Below are positions 39,935 through 51,708 of a DNA stretch of 64,000 bases, in pieces (the first letter of the stretch is position 1; each line of letters begins with the position of its first letter). The DNA lies in NCBI RefSeq assembly GCF_048594095.1, contig NW_027325964.1, forward strand, positions 930,001 to 994,000, given 5' to 3'. The position numbers were made by a program, and so were the translations under genes. The DNA is from Paramormyrops kingsleyae. Taxonomy: Eukaryota > Chordata > Actinopteri > Osteoglossiformes > Mormyridae. A model generated the notes under the pieces. That model was not told the DNA's origin. It did not search any database and was given only the letters and a program-made list of their open reading frames with translations.

Positions 39935-42366
39935 ATGAAAACAACTCAGAATGTCAAGTTATAATGAAATCTTCATTTTGTGTTAGTTTGTCATGATTTC
40001 TTCACGAAAACACGTTTTTCTATAATGGTAGGTTGAACTCTTATAGGGGAAGCGCAGGTTTCATGAAAACAACTCAGAATGTCAAGTTATAATGAAATCT
40101 TCATTTTGTGTTAGTTTGTCATGATTTCTTCACGAAAACACGTTTTCCTATAATGGTAGGTTGAACTCTTATAGGGGAAGCGCAGGTTTCATGAAAACAA
40201 CTCAGAATGTCAAGTTATAATGAAATCTTCATTTTGTGTTAGTTTGTCATGATTTCTTCACGAAAACACGTTTTCCTATAATGGTAGGTTGAACTGTTGT
40301 AGGGGAAGCGCAGGTTTCATGAAAACAACTCAGAATGTCAAGTTATAATGAAATCTTCATTTTGTGTTAGTTTGTCATGATTTCTTCACGAAAACACGTT
40401 TTTCTATAATGGTAGGTCGAACTCTTATAGTGGAAGCGCAGGTTTCATGAAAACAACTCAGAATGTCAAGTTATAATGAAATCTTCATTTTGTGTTAGTT
40501 TGTCATGATTTCTTCACGAAAACACGTTTTCCTATAATGGTAGGTCGAACTCTTGTAGGGGAAGCGCAGGTTTCATGAAAACAACTCAGAATGTCAAGTT
40601 ATAATGAAATCTTCATTTTGTGTTAGTTTGTCATGATTTCTTCACGAAAACACGTTTTCCTATAATGGTAGGTTGAACTCTTGTAGGGGAAGCGCAGGTT
40701 TCATGAAAACAACTCAGAATGTCAAGTTATAATGAAATCTTCATTTTGTGTTAGTTTGTCATGATTTCTTCACGAAAACACGTTTTCCTATAATGGTAGG
40801 TTGAACTCTTGTAGGGGAAGCGCAGGTTTCATGAAAACAACTCAGAATGTCAAGTTATAATGAAATCTTCATTTTGTGTTAGTTTGTCATGATTTCTTCA
40901 CGAAAACACGTTTTTCTATAATGGTAGGTTGAACTCTTATAGGGGAAGCGCAGGTTTCATGAAAACAACTCAGAATGTCAAGTTATAATGAAATCTTCAT
41001 TTTGTGTTAGTTTGTCATGATTTCTTCACGAAAACACGTTTTCCTATAATGGTAGGTTGAACTCTTATAGGGGAAGCGCAGGTTTCATGAAAACAACTCA
41101 GAATGTCAAGTTATAATGAAATCTTCATTTTGTGTTAGTTTGTCATGATTTCTTCACGAAAACACGTTTTCCTATAATGGTAGGTTGAACTGTTGTAGGG
41201 GAAGCGCAGGTTTCATGAAAACAACTCAGAATGTCAAGTTATAATGAAATCTTCATTTTGTGTTAGTTTGTCATGATTTCTTCACGAAAACACGTTTTTC
41301 TATAATGGTAGGTCGAACTCTTATAGTGGAAGCGCAGGTTTCATGAAAACAACTCAGAATGTCAAGTTATAATGAAATCTTCATTTTGTGTTAGTTTGTC
41401 ATGATTTCTTCACGAAAACACGTTTTCCTATAATGGTAGGTCGAACTCTTGTAGGGGAAGCGCAGGTTTCATGAAAACAACTCAGAATGTCAAGTTATAA
41501 TGAAATCTTCATTTTGTGTTAGTTTGTCATGATTTCTTCACGAAAACACGTTTTCCTATAATGGTAGGTTGAACTCTTGTAGGGGAAGCGCAGGTTTCAT
41601 GAAAACAACTCAGAATGTCAAGTTATAATGAAATCTTCATTTTGTGTTAGTTTGTCATGATTTCTTCACGAAAACACGTTTTCCTATAATGGTAGGTTGA
41701 ACTCTTGTAGGGGAAGCGCAGGTTTCATGAAAACAACTCAGAATGTCAAGTTATAATGAAATCTTCATTTTGTGTTAGTTTGTCATGATTTCTTCACGAA
41801 AACACGTTTTTCTATAATGGTAGGTTGAACTCTTATAGGGGAAGCGCAGGTTTCATGAAAACAACTCAGAATGTCAAGTTATAATGAAATCTTCATTTTG
41901 TGTTAGTTTGTCATGATTTCTTCACGAAAACACGTTTTCCTATAATGGTAGGTTGAACTCTTATAGGGGAAGCGCAGGTTTCATGAAAACAACTCAGAAT
42001 GTCAAGTTATAATGAAATCTTCATTTTGTGTTAGTTTGTCATGATTTCTTCACGAAAACACGTTTTCCTATAATGGTAGGTTGAACTGTTGTAGGGGAAG
42101 CGCAGGTTTCATGAAAACAACTCAGAATGTCAAGTTATAATGAAATCTTCATTTTGTGTTAGTTTGTCATGATTTCTTCACGAAAACACGTTTTTCTATA
42201 ATGGTAGGTCGAACTCTTATAGTGGAAGCGCAGGTTTCATGAAAACAACTCAGAATGTCAAGTTATAATGAAATCTTCATTTTGTGTTAGTTTGTCATGA
42301 TTTCTTCACGAAAACACGTTTTCCTATAATGGTAGGTCGAACTCTTGTAGGGGAAGCGCAGGTTTC
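39935..42366 (+). repeat. Seven-monomer unit in three tandem copies (third partial), m313-m331
   Basis: Order 1-2-3-5-4-3-3 occurs at 39935-40830 and 40831-41726. Its first five monomers recur at 41727-42366 before the order continues as 6-11-9. Each copy has the same private C106G change (GAACTGTTGT starting at 40291, 41187 and 42083, 896 bp apart). No other monomer in the window carries it. This is the most regular HOR in the window. Confidence 0.92.
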
Positions 42367-43388
42367 ATGAAAACAACTCAGAATGTCAAGTTATAATGAA
42401 ATCTTCATTTTGTGTTAGTTTGTCATGATTTCTTCACGAAAACACGTTTTCCTATAATGGTACGTCGAACTCTTGTAGGGGAAGCGCAGGTTTCATGAAA
42501 ACAACTCAGAATGTCAAGTTATAATGAAATCTTCATTTTGTGTTAGTTTGTCATGATTTCTTCACGAAAACACGTTTTCCTATAATGGTTGGTTGAACTC
42601 TTGTAGGGGAAGCGCAGGTTTCATGAAAACAACTCAGAATGTCAAGTTATAATGAAATCTTCATTTTGTGTTAGTTTGTCATGATTTCTTCACGAAAACA
42701 CGTTTTTCTATAATGGTAGGTTGAACTCTTATAAGGGAAGCGCAGGTTTCATGAAAACAACTCAGAATGTCAAGTTATAATGAAATCTTCATTTTGTGTT
42801 AGTTTGTCATGATTTCTTCACGAAAACACGTTTTTCTATAATGGGAGGTTGAACTCTTATAGGGGAAGCGCAGGTTTCATGAAAACAACTCAGAATGTCA
42901 AGTTATAATGAAATCTTCATTTTGTGTTAGTTTGTCATGATTTCTTCACGAAAACACGTTTTCCTATAATGTTAGGTCGAACTCTTGTAGGGGAAGCGCA
43001 GGTTTCATGAAAACAACTCAGAATGTCAAGTTATAATGAAATCTTCATTTTGTGTTAGTTTGTCATGATTTCTTCACGAAAACACGTTTTTCTATAATGG
43101 TAGGTTGAACTCTTATAGGGGAAGCGCAGGTTTCATGAAAACAACTCAGAATGTCAAGTTATAATGAAATCTTCATTTTGTGTTAGTTTGTCATGATTTC
43201 TTCACGAAAACACGTTTTTCTATAATGGTAGGTTGAACTCTTATAGGGGAAGCGCAGGTTTCATGAAAACAACTCAGAATGTCGTTATAATGAAATCTTC
43301 ATTTTGTGTTAGTTTGTCATGATTTCTTCACCAAAACACGTTTTCCTATAATGGTAGGTCGAACTCTTGTAGGGGAAGCGCAGGTTTC
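41727..43388 (+). repeat. 13-monomer block D3, m327-m339
   Basis: Order 1-2-3-5-4-6-11-9-10-8-1-1-4 is shared with 27391-29054 (m215-m227) and 36095-37758 (m283-m295). All three end in the G72C monomer. This copy differs by the C106G change in its third monomer and by a 2-bp deletion in m339. Confidence 0.9.
43263..43388 (+). repeat. 126-bp monomer m339, two-base deletion
   Basis: The monomer reads GAATGTCGTTATAATG where others have GTCAAGTT, so two A residues are missing after 43283. It is the only 2-bp indel and the last length change in the window. It also carries G72C. Its counterparts m227 and m295 are full length. Confidence 0.9.
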
Positions 43389-46300
43389 ATGAAATAAACT
43401 CAGAATGTCAAGTTATAATGAAATCTTCATTTTGTGTTAGTTTGTCATGATTTCTTCACGAAAACACGTTTTTCTATAATGGGAGGTTGAACTCTTATAG
43501 GGGAAGCGCAGGTTTCATGAAAACAACTCAGAATGTCAAGTTATAATGAAATCTTCATTTTGTGTTAGTTTGTCATGATTTCTTCACGAAAACACGTTTT
43601 CCTATAATGGTAGGTCGAACTCTTGTAGGGGAAGCGCAGGTTTCATGAAAACAACTCAGAATGTCAAGTTATAATGAAATCTTCATTTTGTGTTAGTTTG
43701 TCATGATTTCTTCACGAAAACACGTTTTCCTATAATGGTTGGTTGAACTTTTGTAGGGGAAGCGCAGGTTTCATGAAAACAACTCAGAATGTCAAGTTAT
43801 AATGAAATCTTCATTTTGTGTTAGTTTGTCATGATTTCTTCACGAAAACACGTTTTTCTATAATGGTAGGTTGAACTCTTATAAGGGAAGCGCAGGTTTC
43901 ATGAAAACAACTCAGAATGTCAAGTTATAATGAAATCTTCATTTTGTGTTAGTTTGTCATGATTTCTTCACGAAAACACGTTTTTCTATAATGGGAGGTT
44001 GAACTCTTATAGGGGAAGCGCAGGTTTCATGAAAACAACTCAGAATGTCAAGTTATAATGAAATCTTCATTTTGTGTTAGTTTGTCATGATTTCTTCACG
44101 AAAACACGTTTTCCTATAATGGTAGGTTGAACTCTTATAGGGGAAGCGCAGGTTTCATGAAAACAACTCAGAATGTCAAGTTATAATGAAATCTTCATTT
44201 TGTGTTAGTTTGTCATGATTTCTTCACGAAAACACGTTTTCCTATAATGGTTGGTTGAACTCTTGTAGGGGAAGCGCAGGTTTCATGAAAACAACTCAGA
44301 ATGTCAAGTTATAATGAAATCTTCATTTTGTGTTAGTTTGTCATGATTTCTTCACGAAAACACGTTTTTCTATAATGGTAGGTTGAACTCTTATAAGGGA
44401 AGCGCAGGTTTCATGAAAACAACTCAGAATGTCAAGTTATAATGAAATCTTCATTTTGTGTTAGTTTGTCATGATTTCTTCACGAAAACACGTTTTTCTA
44501 TAATGGGAGGTTGAACTCTTATAGGGGAAGCGCAGGTTTCATGAAAACAACTCAGAATGTCAAGTTATAATGAAATCTTCATTTTGTGTTAGTTTGTCAT
44601 GATTTCTTCACGAAAACACGTTTTCCTATAATGGTAGGTTGAACTCTTGTAGGGGAAGCGCAGGTTTCATGAAAACAACTCAGAATGTCAAGTTATAATG
44701 AAATCTTCATTTTGTGTTAGTTTGTCATGATTTCTTCACGAAAACACGTTTTCCTATAATGGTACGTCGAACTCTTGTAGGGGAAGCGCAGGTTTCATGA
44801 AAACAACTCAGAATGTCAAGTTATAATGAAATCTTCATTTTGTGTTAGTTTGTCATGATTTCTTCACGAAAACACGTTTTCCTATAATGGTAGGTCGAAC
44901 TCTTATAGGGGAAGCGCAGGTTTCATGAAAACAACTCAGAATGTCAAGTTATAATGAAATCTTCATTTTGTGTTAGTTTGTCATGATTTCTTCACGAAAA
45001 CACGTTTTCCTATAATGGTAGGTTGGACTCTTGTAGGGGAAGCGCAGGTTTCATGAAAACAACTCAGAATGTGAAGTTATAATGAAATCTTCATTTTGTG
45101 TTAGTTTGTCATGATTTCTTCACGAAAACACGTTTTTCTATAATGGTAGGTTGAACTCTTATAGGGGAAGCGCAGGTTTCATGAAAACAACTCAGAATGT
45201 CAAGTTATAATGAAATCTTCATTTTGTGTTAGTTTGTCATGATTTCTTCACGAAAACACGTTTTCCTATAATGTTAGGTCGAACTCTTGTAGGGGAAGCG
45301 CAGGTTTCATGAAAACAACTCAGAATGTCAAGTTATAATGAAATCTTCATTTTGTGTTAGTTTGTCATGATTTCTTCACGAAAACACGTTTTCCTATAAT
45401 GGTACGTCGAACTCTTGTAGGGGAAGCGCAGGTTTCATGAAAACAACTCAGAATGTCAAGTTATAATGAAATCTTCATTTTGTGTTAGTTTGTCATGATT
45501 TCTTCACGAAAACACGTTTTCCTATAATGTTAGGTCGAACTCTTGTAGGGGAAGCGCAGGTTTCATGAAAACAACTCAGAATGTCAAGTTATAATGAAAT
45601 CTTCATTTTGTGTTAGTTTGTCATGATTTCTTCACGAAAACACGTTTTCCTATAATGGTAGGTCGAACTCTTGTAGGGGAAGCGCAGGTTTCATGAAAAC
45701 AACTCAGAATGTCAAGTTATAATGAAATCTTCATTTTGTGTTAGTTTGTCATGATTTCTTCACGAAAACACGTTTTCCTATAATGGTACGTCGAACTCTT
45801 GTAGGGGAAGCGCAGGTTTCATGAAAACAACTCAGAATGTCAAGTTATAATGAAATCTTCATTTTGTGTTAGTTTGTCATGATTTCTTCACGAAAACACG
45901 TTTTCCTATAATGGTAGGTCGAACTCTTATAGGGGAAGCGCAGGTTTCATGAAAACAACTCAGAATGTCAAGTTATAATGAAATCTTCATTTTGTGTTAG
46001 TTTGTCATGATTTCTTCACGAAAACACGTTTTCCTATAATGGTAGGTTGAACTCTTGTAGGGGAAGCGCAGGTTTCATGAAAACAACTCAGAATGTCAAG
46101 TTATAATGAAATCTTCATTTTGTGTTAGTTTGTCATGATTTCTTAACGAAAACACGTTTTTCTATAATGGTAGGTTGAACTCTTGTAGGGGAAGCGAAGG
46201 TTTCATGAAAACAACTCAGAATGTCAAGTTATAATGAAATCTTCATTTTGTGTTAGTTTGTCATGATTTCTTCACGAAAACACGTTTTCCTATAATGGTA

Positions 46301-46844
46301 GGTCGAACTCTTGTAGGGGAAGCGCAGGTTTCATGAAAACAACTCAGAATGTCAAGTTATAATGAAATCTTCATTTTGTGTTAGTTTGTCATGATTTCTT
46401 CACGAAAACACGTTTTCCTATAATGGTAGGTCGAACTCTTGTAGGGGAAGCGCAGGTTTCATGAAAACAACTCAGAATGTCAAGTTATAATGAAATCTTC
46501 ATTTTGTGTTAGTTTGTCATGATTTCTTCACGAAAACACGTTTTTCTATAATGGTAGGTTGAACTCTTATAGGGGAAGCGCAGGTTTCATGAAAACAACT
46601 CAGAATGTCAAGTTATAATGAAATCTTCATTTTGTGTTAGTTTGTCATGATTTCTTCACCAAAACACGTTTTCCTATAATGGTAGGTCGAACTCTTGTAG
46701 GGGAAGCGCAGGTTTCATGAAATAAACTCAGAATGTCAAGTTATAATGAAATCTTCATTTTGTGTTAGTTTGTCATGATTTCTTCACGAAAACACGTTTT
46801 CCTATAATGGTAGGTCGAACTCTTGTAGGGGAAGCGCAGGTTTC
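43389..46844 (+). repeat. Irregular stretch, monomers m340-m366
   Basis: Type order is 10-4-11-9-10-2-11-9-10-3-6-7-3-1-8-6-8-4-6-7-3-13-4-4-1-4-4. Short local repeats are visible: 11-9-10 at m342-344 and m346-348, and 6-7-3 at m350-352 and m358-360. Private changes include A102G in m352 (TTGGACTC), C70A-type TTAACG with a GCGAAGG ending in m361, and C21G in m353. Type 6 occurs for the last time at m358. Confidence 0.8.
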
Positions 46845-48764
46845 ATGAAAACAACTCAGAATGTCAAGTTATAATGAAATCTTCATTTTGTGTTAGTTTG
46901 TCATGATTTCTTCACGAAAACACGTTTTCCTATAATGGTAGGTTGAACTCTTATAGGGGAAGCGCAGGTTTCATGAAAACAACTCAGAATGTCAAGTTAT
47001 AATGAAATCTTCATTTTGTGTTAGTTTGTCATGATTTCTTCACGAAAACACGTTTTCCTATAATGGTTGGTTGAACTCTTGTAGGGGAAGCGCAGGTTTC
47101 ATGAAAACAACTCAGAATGTCAAGTTATAATGAAATCTTCATTTTGTGTTAGTTTGTCATGATTTCTTCACGAAAACACGTTTTTCTATAATGGTAGGTT
47201 GAACTCTTATAAGGGAAGCGCAGGTTTCATGAAAACAACTCAGAATGTCAAGTTATAATGAAATCTTCATTTTGTGTTAGTTTGTCATGATTTCTTCACG
47301 AAAACACGTTTTCTTATAATGGTAGGTTGAACTCTTGTAGGGGAAGCGCAGGTTTCATGAAAACAACTCAGAATGTCAAGTTATAATGAAATCTTCATTT
47401 TGTGTTAGTTTGTCATGATTTCTTCACGAAAACACGTTTTCCTATAATGTTAGGTCGAACTCTTGTAGGGGAAGCGCAGGTTTCATGAAAACAACTCAGA
47501 ATGTCAAGTTATAATGAAATCTTCATTTTGTGTTAGTTTGTCATGATTTCTTCACGAAAACACGTTTTCCTATAATGGTAGGTTGAACTCTTGTAGGGGA
47601 AGCGCAGGTTTCATGAAAACAACTCAGAATGTCAAGTTATAATGAAATCTTCATTTTGTGTTAGTTTGTCATGATTTCTTCACGAAAACACGTTTTTCTA
47701 TAATGGTAGGTCGAACTCTTATAGGGGAAGCGCAGGTTTCATGAAAACAACTCAGAATGTCAAGTTATAATGAAATCTTCATTTTGTGTTAGTTTGTCAT
47801 GATTTCTTCACGAAAACACGTTTTCCTATAATGTTAGGTCGAACTCTTGTAGGGGAAGCGCAGGTTTCATGAAAACAACTCAGAATGTCAAGTTATAATG
47901 AAATCTTCATTTTGTGTTAGTTTGTCATGATTTCTTCACGAAAACACGTTTTCCTATAATGGTAGGTTGAACTCTTGTAGGGGAAGCGCAGGTTTCATGA
48001 AAACAACTCAGAATGTCAAGTTATAATGAAATCTTCATTTTGTGTTAGTTTGTCATGATTTCTTCACGAAAACACGTTTTCCTATAATGGTAGGTTGAAC
48101 TCTTGTAGGGGAAGCGCAGGTTTCATGAAAACAACTCAGAATGTCAAGTTATAATGAAATCTTCATTTTGTGTTAGTTTGTCATGATTTCTTCACGAAAA
48201 CACGTTTTCCTATAATGGTTGGTTGAACTCTTGTAGGGGAAGCGCAGGTTTCATGAAAACAACTCAGAATGTCAAGTTATAATGAAATCTTCATTTTGTG
48301 TTAGTTTGTCATGATTTCTTCACGAAAACACGTTTTTCTATAATGGTAGGTTGAACTCTTATAGGGGAAGCGCAGGTTTCATGAAAACAACTCAGAATGT
48401 CAAGTTATAATGAAATCTTCATTTTGTGTTAGTTTGTCATGATTTCTTCACCAAAACACGTTTTCCTATAATGGTAGGTCGAACTCTTGTAGGGGAAGCG
48501 CAGGTTTCATGAAATAAACTCAGAATGTCAAGTTATAATGAAATCTTCATTTTGTGTTAGTTTGTCATGATTTCTTCACGAAAACACGTTTTCCTATAAT
48601 GGTAGGTTGAACTCTTGTAGGGGAAGCGCAGGTTTCATGAAAACAACTCAGAATGTCAAGTTATAATGAAATCTTCATTTTGTGTTAGTTTGTCATGATT
48701 TCTTCACGAAAACACGTTTTTCTATAATGGGAGGTTGAACTCTTATAGGGGAAGCGCAGGTTTC
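46845..48764 (+). repeat. HOR-like block G1, m367-m381
   Basis: Type order is 2-11-9-3-8-3-12-8-3-3-11-1-4-3-10 (15 monomers, 1920 bp). m370 carries a private C86T change (TTTTCTTATAATG, with CACG at 47305). The same marker recurs 15 monomers later (49225) and 37 monomers later (52041). m379 has G72C, and m380 begins ATGAAATAAAC. Confidence 0.88.
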
Positions 48765-51708
48765 ATGAAAACAACTCAGAATGTCAAGTTATAATGAAAT
48801 CTTCATTTTGTGTTAGTTTGTCATGATTTCTTCACGAAAACACGTTTTCCTATAATGGTAGGTTGAACTCTTATAGGGGAAGCGCAGGTTTCATGAAAAC
48901 AACTCAGAATGTCAAGTTATAATGAAATCTTCATTTTGTGTTAGTTTGTCATGATTTCTTCACGAAAACACGTTTTCCTATAATGGTTGGTTGAACTCTT
49001 GTAGGGGAAGCGCAGGTTTCATGAAAACAACTCAGAATGTCAAGTTATAATGAAATCTTCATTTTGTGTTAGTTTGTCATGATTTCTTCACGAAAACACG
49101 TTTTTCTATAATGGTAGGTTGAACTCTTATAAGGGAAGCGCAGGTTTCATGAAAACAACTCAGAATGTCAAGTTATAATGAAATCTTCATTTTGTGTTAG
49201 TTTGTCATGATTTCTTCACGAAAACACGTTTTCTTATAATGGTAGGTTGAACTCTTGTAGGGGAAGCGCAGGTTTCATGAAAACAACTCAGAATGTCAAG
49301 TTATAATGAAATCTTCATTTTGTGTTAGTTTGTCATGATTTCTTCACGAAAACACGTTTTCCTATAATGTTAGGTCGAACTCTTGTAGGGGAAGCGCAGG
49401 TTTCATGAAAACAACTCAGAATGTCAAGTTATAATGAAATCTTCATTTTGTGTTAGTTTGTCATGATTTCTTCACGAAAACACGTTTTCCTATAATGGTA
49501 GGTTGAACTCTTGTAGGGGAAGCGCAGGTTTCATGAAAACAACTCAGAATGTCAAGTTATAATGAAATCTTCATTTTGTGTTAGTTTGTCATGATTTCTT
49601 CACGAAAACACGTTTTTCTATAATGGTAGGTCGAACTCTTATAGGGGAAGCGCAGGTTTCATGAAAACAACTCAGAATGTCAAGTTATAATGAAATCTTC
49701 ATTTTGTGTTAGTTTGTCATGATTTCTTCACGAAAACACGTTTTCCTATAATGTTAGGTCGAACTCTTGTAGGGGAAGCGCAGGTTTCATGAAAACAACT
49801 CAGAATGTCAAGTTATAATGAAATCTTCATTTTGTGTTAGTTTGTCATGATTTCTTCACGAAAACACGTTTTCCTATAATGGTAGGTTGAACTCTTGTAG
49901 GGGAAGCGCAGGTTTCATGAAAACAACTCATAATGTCAAGTTATAATGAAATCTTCATTTTGTGTTAGTTTGTCATGATTTCTTCACGAAAACACGTTTT
50001 CCTATAATGGTAGGTTGAACTCTTGTAGGGGAAGCGCAGGTTTCATGAAAACAACTCAGAATGTCAAGTTATAATGAAATCTTCATTTTGTGTTAGTTTG
50101 TCATGATTTCTTCACGAAAACACGTTTTCCTATAATGGTAGGTCGAACTCTTGTAGGGGAAGCGCAGGTTTCATGAAAACAACTCAGAATGTCAAGTTAT
50201 AATGAAATCTTCATTTTGTGTTAGTTTGTCATGATTTCTTCACGAAAACACGTTTTCCTATAATGGTAGGTCGAACTCTTGTAGGGGAAGCGCAGGTTTC
50301 ATGAAAACAACTCAGAATGTCAAGTTATAATGAAATCTTCATTTTGTGTTAGTTTGTCATGATTTCTTCACGAAAACACGTTTTTCTATAATGGTAGGTC
50401 GAACTCTTGTAGGGGAAGCGCAGGTTTCATGAAAACAACTCAGAATGTCAAGTTATAATGAAATCTTCATTTTGTGTTAGTTTGTCATGATTTCTTCACG
50501 AAAACACGTTTTTCTATAATGGTAGGTCGAACTCTTATAGGGGAAGCGCAGGTTTCATGAAAACAACTCAGAATGTCAAGTTATAATGAAATCTTCATTT
50601 TGTGTTAGTTTGTCATGATTTCTTCACGAAAACACGTTTTCCTATAATGGTAGGTCGAACTCTTGTAGGGGAAGCGCAGGTTTCATGAAAACAACTCAGA
50701 ATGTCAAGTTATAATGAAATCTTCATTTTGTGTTAGTTTGTCATGATTTCTTCACGAAAACACGCTTTCCTATAATGGTAGGTTGAACTCTTGTAGGGGA
50801 AGCGCAGGTTTCATGAAAACAACTCAGAATGTCAAGTTATAATGAAATCTTCATTTTGTGTTAGTTTGTCATGATTTCTTCACGAAAACACGTTTTCCTA
50901 TAATGGTTGGTTGAACTCTTGTAGGGGAAGCGCAGGTTTCATGAAAACAACTCAGAATGTCAAGTTATAATGAAATCTTCATTTTGTGTTAGTTTGTCAT
51001 GATTTCTTCACGAAAACACGTTTTTCTATAATGGTAGGTTGAACTCTTATAGGGGAAGCGCAGGTTTCATGAAAACAACTCAGAATGTCAAGTTATAATG
51101 AAATCTTCATTTTGTGTTAGTTTGTCATGATTTCTTCACGAAAACACGTTTTCCTATAATGTTAGGTCGAACTCTTGTAGGGGAAGCGCAGGTTTCATGA
51201 AAACAACTCAGAATGTCAAGTTATAATGAAATCTTCATTTTGTGTTAGTTTGTCATGATTTCTTCACGAAAACACGTTTTCCTATAATGGTTGGTTGAAC
51301 TCTTGTAGGGGAAGCGCAGGTTTCATGAAAACAACTCAGAATGTCAAGTTATAATGAAATCTTCATTTTGTGTTAGTTTGTCATGATTTCTTCACGAAAA
51401 CACGTTTTTCTATAATGGTAGGTTGAACTCTTATAGGGGAAGCGCAGGTTTCATGAAAACAACTCAGAATGTCAAGTTATAATGAAATCTTCATTTTGTG
51501 TTAGTTTGTCATGATTTCTTCACCAAAACACGTTTTCCTATAATGGTAGGTCGAACTCTTGTAGGGGAAGCGCAGGTTTCATGAAATAAACTCAGAATGT
51601 CAAGTTATAATGAAATCTTCATTTTGTGTTAGTTTGTCATGATTTCTTCACGAAAACACGTTTTCCTATAATGGTAGGTTGAACTCTTGTAGGGGAAGCG
51701 CAGGTTTC
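48765..51708 (+). repeat. HOR-like block G2, m382-m404
   Basis: Type order is 2-11-9-3-8-3-12-8-3-3-4-4-14-12-4-3-11-1-8-11-1-4-3. It equals G1 with two inserted runs: 4-4-14-12-4-3 before 11-1, and 8-11-1 after it. The C86T marker is at m385. m397 carries T81C (CACGCTTTCC, 50761), m391 reads CTCATAATG, and m403-404 carry the linked G72C and ATAAAC markers. Confidence 0.88.
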
